Assembly (NCBI GenBank): GCA_024231375.1
Contig: JAAEQP010001034.1
Coordinates: forward strand, 1-16,019
Direction: 5' to 3'
Length of the DNA stretch: 16,019 nucleotides
From: a bacterium
GTDB taxonomy: Bacteria; Hydrogenedentota; Hydrogenedentia; Hydrogenedentiales; SLHB01
The notes beneath the pieces are model-generated. The model ran no database searches. It was given only the letters and a program-made list of their open reading frames with translations, and was not told the DNA's origin. Each line of letters opens with the position of its first letter. Positions within the stretch are counted from its first letter, which is position 1. Made by a program: the position numbers and the translations under genes. This document shows positions 1 to 6,731 of this stretch, piece after piece.

Positions 1-249
1 GATGAGGAACAGAACGTTGGTCCGCCGTTGTTGGAGGTCCAGGTGTGGTTGAGTTCTTCAACAGCTCCCCAGTAACCCTTTATTGAGGTGGCCTTGCCCG
101 ACTTCTGTCTCGGTGACGGCGAATCCGGTGGCGGCGGGCGTTGCGCCGAGCATCGGCGGCCTCCCTTGCATGGCCATGATGCGCTTCGCTTCTCGCCCAC
201 GCGCCGCCCACTTGAATCCGGCGCGGGTTCCGCGTAGACTCCCGCGGTT
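1..249. other. Left-edge region without a supported gene
   Basis: No convincing gene lies here. On the + strand the first frame is open from base 1 to a TAA at 73-75 (24 codons). It could be the tail of a gene entering from the left, but it is too short to recognise. A - strand frame is also open from about base 190 out through the left edge. It is proline- and arginine-rich at first and then more protein-like, but it has no identifiable start. A short inverted repeat (222-227 with 241-246) sits just before the transporter start codon. A longer - strand open frame that runs into the transporter gene looks like its antisense shadow. Confidence 0.4.
212..240 (+). promoter_or_regulatory. Possible sigma70-like promoter of the MFS gene
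   Basis: TTGAAT (212-217) and TAGACT (235-240) are separated by 17 nt, and each matches the sigma70 consensus at four of six positions. Transcription would begin near 247, only a few bases before the ATG at 250. That fits the absence of any Shine-Dalgarno sequence there. The match is modest and the surroundings are GC-rich, so this is tentative. Confidence 0.35.
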
Positions 250-1485
250 ATGCTCAAACCCCATCACAGACAATACGTGGCCGCATGCCTGTTCGATTTC
301 GCCATGGTGGCGGCTCTGACGTTCGCGCCGTTCTACATCTTCGACCACCTCGAGGGCGGGCCCGGCATGGCGGGGATCATCATGGGGGTGCAGTGGGCGC
401 TCTACGCTTTCGCGTGCCTGGTTTCGACGGGATTCGTATCTCGCGCCAAGAATGGCTTGGTTTGGGCGATTCTCGGAGGTGGCGCCTTTGGCGTCCTGTT
501 CCCGGCGTCCGTGATCATCAAGAACCCCTTGTACTTCGGCGTGCTTTCGACGCTCGCCATCGCCGCCACGGGACTGTTCTGGCCCGCCATGCAGGCCTGG
601 ATCGGGTCCGAGCCTGACCCCAAGCTGCGGCTCAAGCGCTTGGCCGACTACAACATCTCCTGGACTATCGGTCTGACAACGGCGCCCCTCATCGCAGCCC
701 CCTTGTACGCATACGACTACCGGGTGTTGTACGTTGTGGTGTTCATGGTGTCCGGAGGGGTCGTGGCTCTTATTGCAACGCTTCCCCATGAATCGAGCCA
801 TTTCGGCGAGTATTCCGCCGACATGCGCGAGACCCATGCGGTCCACGACACAAAGAGCGAAAGCCATCTGTACGCGACTTGGGTGTCCCTACTGATGGCC
901 TGTGTACTGCTCATGGCTATGGGCGTTGTCTTTGCGAAACGCACGGTGGAGTTTGTCGAGGCGAAGTCGCTGGTGGCCGATGTGCCCGGAATCCCCGCGT
1001 CATGGGAACCGGAAGCGTATTTCGGAATTCTTGCGTTCACCATGTATTTCGCGCGCGCCCTTGCGTCGTTCGTGATGGGTCGGACCCACGCCTGGCAACA
1101 CCGCTTCTGGGTACTCGTCGTATCGCAGGCGTTGGCCGCATATGCGTGCTGGGTACTGGCCCACACCTTCAGCTTCCTGACCATGCTGGTGTGCAGTCTC
1201 GTAATCGGCCTGAACGCGGGACTCTGTTTCTTCGCCAGCCAGACCTATAGCGTCGTGGACCCCGTGCTGAAGCATCGGCGTCTGGCCATTCACGAGACCA
1301 TGGTGGGCGCGGGCTGTTTCGTTGGGGCCGTGGGATGCGGCGTGTTCGCCAAGTACTCCGGAACGGCGGCGCCCTTCCTGTGGATGCCTCTGTTCATGGC
1401 GATGGCCGTCGCTGTTCAGTATGGCCTGTTTCTACGAGGCGCGGGACGCAAGGCCGCGCTGGCATCCGCCTCGGAGCAGAGCTAG
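250..1485 (+). CDS. Major facilitator superfamily (MFS)-type transporter
   Basis: A 411-residue integral inner-membrane protein. Hydrophobic segments at about residues 9-31, 40-62, 70-90, 94-114, 136-155, 159-177, 209-229, 256-276, 284-304, 307-330, 351-369 and 374-394 give twelve TM helices. They form two groups of six, separated by a hydrophilic loop at about 178-207, which is the classic MFS layout. Length and topology support the family. The substrate is not evident, and I do not see a strong textbook MFS signature between helices 2 and 3. The ATG at 250 is the first start after an in-frame stop and has no Shine-Dalgarno. The gene converges on the lyase gene with 3 nt between stop codons. 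It may import a breakdown product made by the neighbouring exported hydrolases, but that is inferred from position alone. Confidence 0.8.
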   Translation: MLKPHHRQYVAACLFDFAMVAALTFAPFYIFDHLEGGPGMAGIIMGVQWALYAFACLVSTGFVSRAKNGLVWAILGGGAFGVLFPASVIIKNPLYFGVLSTLAIAATGLFWPAMQAWIGSEPDPKLRLKRLADYNISWTIGLTTAPLIAAPLYAYDYRVLYVVVFMVSGGVVALIATLPHESSHFGEYSADMRETHAVHDTKSESHLYATWVSLLMACVLLMAMGVVFAKRTVEFVEAKSLVADVPGIPASWEPEAYFGILAFTMYFARALASFVMGRTHAWQHRFWVLVVSQALAAYACWVLAHTFSFLTMLVCSLVIGLNAGLCFFASQTYSVVDPVLKHRRLAIHETMVGAGCFVGAVGCGVFAKYSGTAAPFLWMPLFMAMAVAVQYGLFLRGAGRKAALASASEQS

Positions 1486-1488
1486 GCC

Positions 1489-3945
1489 TCAGGGCCACAC
1501 GGTCCAGGTGATTGGACCGGGCAGCGAATCGTGCGGATGGTACAGAAACGCCGCGTCGCCCTTGCCCGCCTGGTAGGCGAATCCCGGATCGTCTTCAAGC
1601 AGAAACCGTGTCCCCTCCACGCTCGCGACGCGGTAGAACATGCCGCGGGTGCCGCCGAAGTCGATCCGTACCCACCTCGCATCCGGTACGGCCTCCGTCG
1701 CCTCAAACCAGAATCCGCCCTCGCGTCCGACCGATGCCAATGTGCCTGAGACGGGCGTCCCCCGCTCGTAACTCCATCCCGCCGATGAGACGACACGAAG
1801 GGCGTCGCCATCGAAGGAGATCTCGTGGGTTTCGTCGTTTAGGGCCACTGTCGCCCTATCGCCGTCCCAGACGACGTTCTTCACCCAGGCCGTCCCCTTG
1901 AATGGCACGTGTACCGCCTGAAAACGGCTCTTACCTCCCGTGTGCCGGACCATGACGCCATTCATCAGGTGGTCCTTCAACTTGGTGTCGTCGCTGCGCG
2001 CCAGGCGCACCGACGGTGCTTGAAAGCGGTGTAGCGTGGCGCCTTCTTCCGGGAACAGGAAGGTATCAAGCCCTACATCGCCGTAGCGCCAGTTCAGGAT
2101 GCACGGTCCCTCCGCACCGGCGGCCAGCACGTTCCACAGAAACATGTAGTGATGGTGCTTCTCCCCCGCCACGTCATGGCAATTCTCGCCCGTGTGCTCC
2201 TCAGTGCCTCCCCAGTCCGGCACAAGCGATTCAATAGGCTGCGTCAATGGCACGCTGCTCTCAAAGGCCCCTTCCTCGTCCGCGCTGCCATGAAGGAAGA
2301 AATCGTGGGTCGTCCCGCCCACCACGTCGAAGCAGTCCACCAGATAATCCTGTCCTTCCGACACGTGGACATGCACGAGCCTGCGGCGATACACCTCGCA
2401 CTCGGGGTACGCAGGTTGGACATCGAGGTCAATGACGTTCACATGCGGGTCCTGGTCGTCGAAGAACAGTACATCCCCTGTCATCCGCGGGTCGCTGGTC
2501 AACTGTTGGGACCGCTGGTCCACGACCACCATGTTGTGAGAGGCCGAGTTGATGGTCCAATTGCGGTACCGCGTGTGGGTATAGCCAATATCGGACAGGA
2601 GTTCCTTCCCGTGGGCGTAGAGGATGATGGCGCCGCTGTCCATGTGGGTGTGCCCGTACGCGGGGTTCCAGTTGATGTGAGCCTGGAACTGGGTATCCTT
2701 CTTCCCTGCCCCGAGCACGGCATGCCCCATCCCTGTCCACATGTGACATAGCGACTCGTCCAATGTCTTGCTTCTTCCGGACCACCAGGTGTCGTTCATG
2801 GGAACTTTGCGCCCGTCTGGAAGGCATCCCGCGTAACCGACCGCGTACGTCTTGGCCAGGAAGGGGGTCTGCGCCTCGAGATCGAGGTTGACCAAACGCG
2901 GTTCGGGCCAGTCCTGCGGGTCGGTGTATCCGCGTGCCACGCCGACGACCTGCGACAAGTTGCCGATGGTTTGCCAGTGGTAGCTCGGCGCGCATTCGCG
3001 CCACCACCCGTCGAAGAAGAACTGCCGCTGCAGCAGAGTGTTGAATCGGTTGACGGCCTCGTGCACCATCTCGGGCGCGCCGATGACGCGACCGGCCACA
3101 ATCATGTCCGCATACAGCCCTGGCGACATGTTTCCGTACTCGTCCGGGTTCGCGGCAGCGAACTCATAGCCCATGCGGATCAGGTCGCGTTCGATACGTC
3201 CCTCGATGTCCGCCCCAAGCAAGTCACGTTGCCGCTCGAAGCATCCGCTGTCGACCACCAAATCGTAGGCGCGGGCCAGCTTCTTGGGAATGTCGCCGAA
3301 CCCCCACCAGTAGAACTTCGCGCCCCGGAATGGGGGAATGTCCTCATCGTAGGGGAACTTTCGGTCAGCGGCCCAGAACCGCACGGGATGGAAGGGGTAG
3401 TCGAAGCGAATCGCGTAGTCCGGATAGACTTGGGCAAACCGGCCCACAATCAGGGCCGCACGATCCGCGAAGCCGGCTTCCCCAGTCAGGGCTGACAGGT
3501 TCGCCAGCCGTAGGGCCCGGTCGCGCGCCCATTCCCACTGGGCGTACCACGCGCGGGCTTGGTAGAAGTACTGGCGACCGCTCTTCGCCTCGTGCCATCG
3601 GTACACCTGGATCGCGCCGCTGGGGGCCGTGATGGTCTTCTCGCGGTTCTCAGGGTACTGGTCGTTCGGGAACTCCATGCCGCAGTGCCGGCATTTCACG
3701 CGGTCCCCCAACTCCAAGTGCCACTGAAGCGCATGCTCCTGGGCTCCGCCGTCGCAATGGGGACATCCGCAGAAGAAGATGCCCGAGCAGTCCGGCACGC
3801 TCTCGTACAGTTCCTGAAGCGACATGGCCATCGCGTCGGACACGTTCTTCTTCAGCGACTCCACATCTTTCTGGGCGTATTGGGGGGGGAAGACGGGATG
3901 CACCACGTTCGCAGCGCCCAGGATCATCAAGGATAAGAGCATCAT
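1489..3945 (-). CDS. Heparinase II/III-like polysaccharide lyase
   Basis: A large (818-residue) protein, probably exported, of the heparinase II/III / alginate-lyase-like superfamily. These enzymes cleave uronic-acid-containing glycans by beta-elimination. Residue numbers here count from an upstream in-frame ATG at 3963. An N-terminal cysteine region has CGCPHC (65-70) and CRHC (91-94), resembling a zinc ribbon. A helical alpha/alpha-toroid region follows, with the ECAPSYHWQ motif (323-331). The C-terminal beta-sandwich carries GHTHMDSG (437-444), DIGY (458-461) and SHNMVVVD (475-482), which are typical heparinase II/III signatures with candidate catalytic Tyr and His. The start at 3945 is preferred because GGAGG (3955-3959) lies 9 nt before it, while the ATG at 3963 has no Shine-Dalgarno. 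The N-terminus is hydrophobic but has no basic residues, so the signal peptide is weak. It is probably the last gene of its operon. The substrate is unknown. Confidence 0.88.
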   Translation of the reverse strand: MMLLSLMILGAANVVHPVFPPQYAQKDVESLKKNVSDAMAMSLQELYESVPDCSGIFFCGCPHCDGGAQEHALQWHLELGDRVKCRHCGMEFPNDQYPENREKTITAPSGAIQVYRWHEAKSGRQYFYQARAWYAQWEWARDRALRLANLSALTGEAGFADRAALIVGRFAQVYPDYAIRFDYPFHPVRFWAADRKFPYDEDIPPFRGAKFYWWGFGDIPKKLARAYDLVVDSGCFERQRDLLGADIEGRIERDLIRMGYEFAAANPDEYGNMSPGLYADMIVAGRVIGAPEMVHEAVNRFNTLLQRQFFFDGWWRECAPSYHWQTIGNLSQVVGVARGYTDPQDWPEPRLVNLDLEAQTPFLAKTYAVGYAGCLPDGRKVPMNDTWWSGRSKTLDESLCHMWTGMGHAVLGAGKKDTQFQAHINWNPAYGHTHMDSGAIILYAHGKELLSDIGYTHTRYRNWTINSASHNMVVVDQRSQQLTSDPRMTGDVLFFDDQDPHVNVIDLDVQPAYPECEVYRRRLVHVHVSEGQDYLVDCFDVVGGTTHDFFLHGSADEEGAFESSVPLTQPIESLVPDWGGTEEHTGENCHDVAGEKHHHYMFLWNVLAAGAEGPCILNWRYGDVGLDTFLFPEEGATLHRFQAPSVRLARSDDTKLKDHLMNGVMVRHTGGKSRFQAVHVPFKGTAWVKNVVWDGDRATVALNDETHEISFDGDALRVVSSAGWSYERGTPVSGTLASVGREGGFWFEATEAVPDARWVRIDFGGTRGMFYRVASVEGTRFLLEDDPGFAYQAGKGDAAFLYHPHDSLPGPITWTVWP

Positions 3946-3954
3946 CGTATCAGA

Positions 3955-3959
3955 CCTCC
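3955..3959 (-). promoter_or_regulatory. Ribosome binding site that sets the lyase start
   Basis: GGAGG on the - strand lies 9 nt before the ATG at 3945 and inside the reading frame that would begin at 3963. It favours the downstream start and shortens the protein by six residues. Confidence 0.7.
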
Positions 3960-3984
3960 ACATTGGGCGCTGCGGGCGCTCCAG

Positions 3985-5382
3985 TTACTTCTTCTTCAAC
4001 TGATCGATCCCGTCCAGCGCGCCGTCGTCAACAGCCGACCAGACCTTGCGGCCCTCAAGTGACGCCAATTCCTTCTTGGCGTCCTCGTGAAGCCCCTTGG
4101 CCAGCCGCGTACCGGCACGGGCGAGCTGTCCGCCGGCCTCCGCCACCAAGAGACTACTCCGTGCGGTCCGTGGCTCGTATCCACCGCCAAACGCTTCGGG
4201 CGTGCATATGTACCCGTTGTACCCATTGGCAAGCTCCACGCAACAGGTGTGGGCGAAGGGCGACGCCGCCCGTACGTCCATGGCGAACGCCTGAAAGTAC
4301 TCGCCCGGCGCGCCCCACATGAACGCGTCGGCGATACGAACGCCTTGCACCTCCAGCTTGCGTACCGGCTCCTTCCGGCGAAGGGCTTCCACCAACAGTT
4401 TCTCGTTGGCGTAGACGGTCTCGACATTGTCCGGCGAGACCTTGTGCTTCTTCAGCAGGGCCCGCGCCGCTTTCAGTTCAGCCGCAGACGTTTTGCGAAC
4501 GGCAGCGCGCACGGTCGTGGACTTCGTGGCAACGGTGGCTTCGCTGAGATAGTCCATGCGGGCCAAAGCCTGAAGGGCGGCTGCGCCTACCGTCCGGCCG
4601 GTTCGTTCGCACCAGTATTCGCCGAACTCACCGGGACGCGGGCTACGGTTGTCCACCTGGGTAATGTCGCCACATGCGTTGTTGAGGAACACCACACCAA
4701 ACTCAGGGCCGTACACGGCCTGAAGGGTATCCACCACGAACTTGGGATAGTCGGCTGAGAACAGATCCCCGTTCATGTGCGTGGCGTGGCAGGCGAAGTT
4801 CACGACGCATCCCACAGGACGGAGCGTCGCGGGGTCCGAAAAGCCGATGACGGTAACGGTTGGGTCAGCGGGACCGGCCGGTTCCACGATGTCGGGATTC
4901 ATCTTGCCTGGATGGGTGGTCTGCTTGCCGTTCTTCAGCACAAAGCGGCGGTTGAATGCCACGCCTTCCGCGGACTGCGCGCCCGTACCAGCAAGAACGG
5001 GACGCCGCTTGGCATGGGCGTCGGCGATGGCGGAGGCGATCTGTTCGGACAGAAACCGCACGTAGTCCTCGTCGGGAAGTGCCAGGAACCCACCGAACAC
5101 GGGACCGCCGGAATGGGTATGCGTGGCGGCAATGAAGCAATTCCTCCGGGGAATGCCGCAGAGCTGCTGGGCTAGCTTGCGGGCGTCGGCCACGACTTCC
5201 TCGGACACCTTGATGGCGTCGGTCTGCACCAGCGCGATGTACTGATTCCCGTCGTCAATCACAGTGGCACGAGCGTACAAGTGATCGTGTATGCCCTGCG
5301 CAAGGCGACGATGGAACAAGCCTGGGATGTCTTTCCCCAAGGCGGGTGTGATGCATGTGGTGGCGAAACCTGCTTGTAGCAT
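3985..5382 (-). CDS. Neutral/alkaline non-lysosomal ceramidase-domain hydrolase
   Basis: A 465-residue protein with the N-terminal catalytic domain of neutral/alkaline ceramidases, zinc amidases that cleave N-acyl bonds. Visible motifs are THTHSG (87-92, two zinc-ligand histidines), FACHATHMNG (196-205, a third histidine), NNACGDI (234-240), WGAPGEYF (356-363, the conserved Glu) and the NGYNGY segment (387-392). It is much shorter than well-studied bacterial ceramidases (about 650-700 residues) and seems to lack their C-terminal Ig-like domain. It has no signal peptide, starting directly with the catalytic fold. The start has a purine-rich Shine-Dalgarno (AAGGGAAG). The gene lies between the SGNH hydrolase (59 nt upstream) and the lyase (39 nt downstream), so it may work on an N-acylated sugar or another amide rather than on ceramide. 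That substrate idea is inference. Confidence 0.85.
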   Translation of the reverse strand: MLQAGFATTCITPALGKDIPGLFHRRLAQGIHDHLYARATVIDDGNQYIALVQTDAIKVSEEVVADARKLAQQLCGIPRRNCFIAATHTHSGGPVFGGFLALPDEDYVRFLSEQIASAIADAHAKRRPVLAGTGAQSAEGVAFNRRFVLKNGKQTTHPGKMNPDIVEPAGPADPTVTVIGFSDPATLRPVGCVVNFACHATHMNGDLFSADYPKFVVDTLQAVYGPEFGVVFLNNACGDITQVDNRSPRPGEFGEYWCERTGRTVGAAALQALARMDYLSEATVATKSTTVRAAVRKTSAAELKAARALLKKHKVSPDNVETVYANEKLLVEALRRKEPVRKLEVQGVRIADAFMWGAPGEYFQAFAMDVRAASPFAHTCCVELANGYNGYICTPEAFGGGYEPRTARSSLLVAEAGGQLARAGTRLAKGLHEDAKKELASLEGRKVWSAVDDGALDGIDQLKKK

Positions 5383-5401
5383 TGGTGACTTCCCTTTCCA
5401 A

Positions 5402-5418
5402 ACGACAGATCCTGTCGT
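5402..5418. repeat. Inverted repeat between SGNH and ceramidase-like genes
   Basis: A perfect 7-bp stem (5402-5408 with 5412-5418) has a 3-nt loop and lies in the 59-nt gap. On the - strand it is followed by a purine-rich stretch that holds the ribosome binding site, not by a T run. It therefore looks more like a processing or mRNA-stability hairpin than a terminator. Confidence 0.45.
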
Positions 5419-5441
5419 GACTGTCTACGATGCACGGTGGA

Positions 5442-6194
5442 CTAACGTTCGGCGCCATCCCTCGGCCACGCGTTCTCGAGCCCATGCACCCCCTTCGGCT
5501 CCGGCTTGAGATGGGGCTCGACGAGCGACGACCAGAGCACATAGCCTTCGTGATTCAGGTGGAGGCCGTCTTCCTTGAATAGTTCCTTGCGCGGCATACC
5601 ATCCTCGCCGATCATGGGTGTGTCGATATCGACATAGACCTGCCTGTCGTCCCTCTTCGTGTACTCCTCGATGAGACGGTTCGCCTCCCGCATCTTGTCC
5701 ACCAGCTCCCATCGCGCGATGCTCGGCTTGATGGCTACGAACACGATCTTCGTCTTCGGCAGGACTTGCCGGACGACCGCCACGAAGGCTCTGTAGTCCT
5801 TCAGGACCCGCTCCGGCGTCTTCTTGCCCGCAATGTCATTGTCACCCGCATAGAGCACAATGACCCTCGGCTTGTAAGGAAGCACAATGCGATCCGCGAA
5901 GTACACGGAGTCGGAGACCGCCGACCCGCCGAATCCACGGTTGATGGTCTCCAGATTCGGGAAGTACTTCTTCAGATTCCATCCAACGATGCTCGAACTG
6001 CCAACGAACAGAACTGCGTCCTCCGGGGGGAAACTCTCCTTGTCGGCCTTCTCGAACCGCCGGATGTCCTTGCCCCACCGTTTCTCTTCGTAGGGCTGTG
6101 TGTCTTCTTCGGCCTCTGCGGCCCCAGCAGGCATCGCCAGCGCCAATCCAGCAAGAAGCACACTCACACACATCGAACCACACAGCAAGCGCAT
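5442..6194 (-). CDS. Exported SGNH/GDSL-family hydrolase
   Basis: A 250-residue esterase or acetylhydrolase of the SGNH fold. Counting from the alternative ATG at 6203, a signal peptide covers residues 1 to about 28 (hydrophobic core, then AMPAGAAEA). Block I is FVGSSSI (66-72), with Ser70 in the nucleophile position. Block II is around the glycine in NRGFGG (88-93). Block III is AGDND (119-123), with the oxyanion Asn122. Block V is DGLHLNHEGY (212-221), with Asp212 and His215. The set matches PAF-acetylhydrolase-like or carbohydrate-esterase-type members. The ATG at 6194 is preferred because GAAGGA sits at normal spacing before it, whereas the ATG at 6203 overlaps the end of that site. It probably removes ester-linked acyl groups outside the cytoplasm. 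In this cluster, deacetylation of the glycan cut by the lyase is a reasonable inference. Confidence 0.85.
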   Translation of the reverse strand: MRLLCGSMCVSVLLAGLALAMPAGAAEAEEDTQPYEEKRWGKDIRRFEKADKESFPPEDAVLFVGSSSIVGWNLKKYFPNLETINRGFGGSAVSDSVYFADRIVLPYKPRVIVLYAGDNDIAGKKTPERVLKDYRAFVAVVRQVLPKTKIVFVAIKPSIARWELVDKMREANRLIEEYTKRDDRQVYVDIDTPMIGEDGMPRKELFKEDGLHLNHEGYVLWSSLVEPHLKPEPKGVHGLENAWPRDGAER

Positions 6195-6203
6195 TATCTT
6201 CAT

Positions 6204-6300
6204 CCTTCAGAGTCCGGGGGCTCATCAAGCGCCCCGCCTATCCCGACGAGGTGCAAGCATACGACAAGCCCGCCCTCGAATTCGACCGAATATCGCTTGA
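6204..6300 (-). other. Leader region upstream of the SGNH gene
   Basis: This 97-nt gap holds no gene. A small hairpin (6217-6221 with 6231-6235) lies just upstream of the ribosome binding site, and a 10-bp palindrome (TCGAATTCGA) is at 6276-6285. I do not see a clear -35/-10 pair. The three-gene hydrolase cluster could start here or be co-transcribed with the small gene at 6301-6615. Confidence 0.3.
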
Positions 6301-6615
6301 CTACTCGACCGCGCGCGACCACGGCGTGGGCACGGCGGGCACGTAGATCCAACGCGATACGTGGGGCGGTGCGTCGTGTTGGTCAAGGGAACGATACGGG
6401 CGAACCCGAATCCAGCCGCCACGGACCTCTTCGATGGCGTAGGTGGCGTCTTGCCCCTTCACGTGCGCACCCACTTCGAATATCTCGGGTGGAAGCACCG
6501 CCCGGTCTGTCGCTGCGACGGCTTGGCGGCCCGATAGCGCCACCGCGCTGACGATAGCGGCGCACGTCAGCATGGCGACGACTGCCACGGTCGCGTTGTA
6601 TCGCATCTTGGTCAT
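6301..6615 (-). CDS. Small exported protein of unknown function
   Basis: A 104-residue protein I do not recognise. The N-terminus has a basic start (MTKMRYN), a long hydrophobic core and an AVAA cleavage-like site at about residue 35, so it is probably exported by Sec. The mature part is about 70 residues. It is rich in Val, Trp, Arg and Pro, looks beta-stranded (GGWIRVRPYRS, then SRWIYVPAV), and has no cysteine in the mature part. The start at 6615 is set by AGGAGG (6625-6630), 9 nt upstream; a TTG at 6636 in the same frame has no such site. It is the first gene on the - strand after the argC hairpin and lies 106 nt before the SGNH gene. Confidence 0.65.
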   Translation of the reverse strand: MTKMRYNATVAVVAMLTCAAIVSAVALSGRQAVAATDRAVLPPEIFEVGAHVKGQDATYAIEEVRGGWIRVRPYRSLDQHDAPPHVSRWIYVPAVPTPWSRAVE

Positions 6616-6624
6616 TCTCGTGTG

Positions 6625-6630
6625 CCTCCT
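6625..6630 (-). promoter_or_regulatory. Ribosome binding site of the small exported protein
   Basis: A perfect AGGAGG on the - strand, 9 nt before the ATG at 6615. It supports this short gene as real and decides its start. Confidence 0.7.
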
Positions 6631-6673
6631 GTTCAAACTTGTGTCGCGCCAGGTATGGACGGACTACAACGGA

Positions 6674-6714
6674 AAGGCGCGCGGTGTAGGCTGAATACCC
6701 GCACCGCGCGCCTT
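6674..6714 (-). terminator. Hairpin terminator of the pyruvate dehydrogenase-argC operon
   Basis: A perfect 13-bp inverted repeat (6674-6686 with 6702-6714) encloses 15 nt, and the inner bases can pair further. On the - strand the stem is followed by TTTCCGTTG, a short imperfect T tract. It lies just after the argC stop codon (18 nt downstream) and before the next gene on the same strand, which fits an intrinsic terminator. Confidence 0.75.
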
Positions 6715-6731
6715 GGAATTCTGGCATGTTC

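Noticed and set aside
58..867. A 269-codon - strand open frame opposite the transporter gene
   Set aside because: Its composition (rich in Arg, Gly, His) is that of an antisense shadow in GC-rich DNA. The + strand frame has clear membrane helices.
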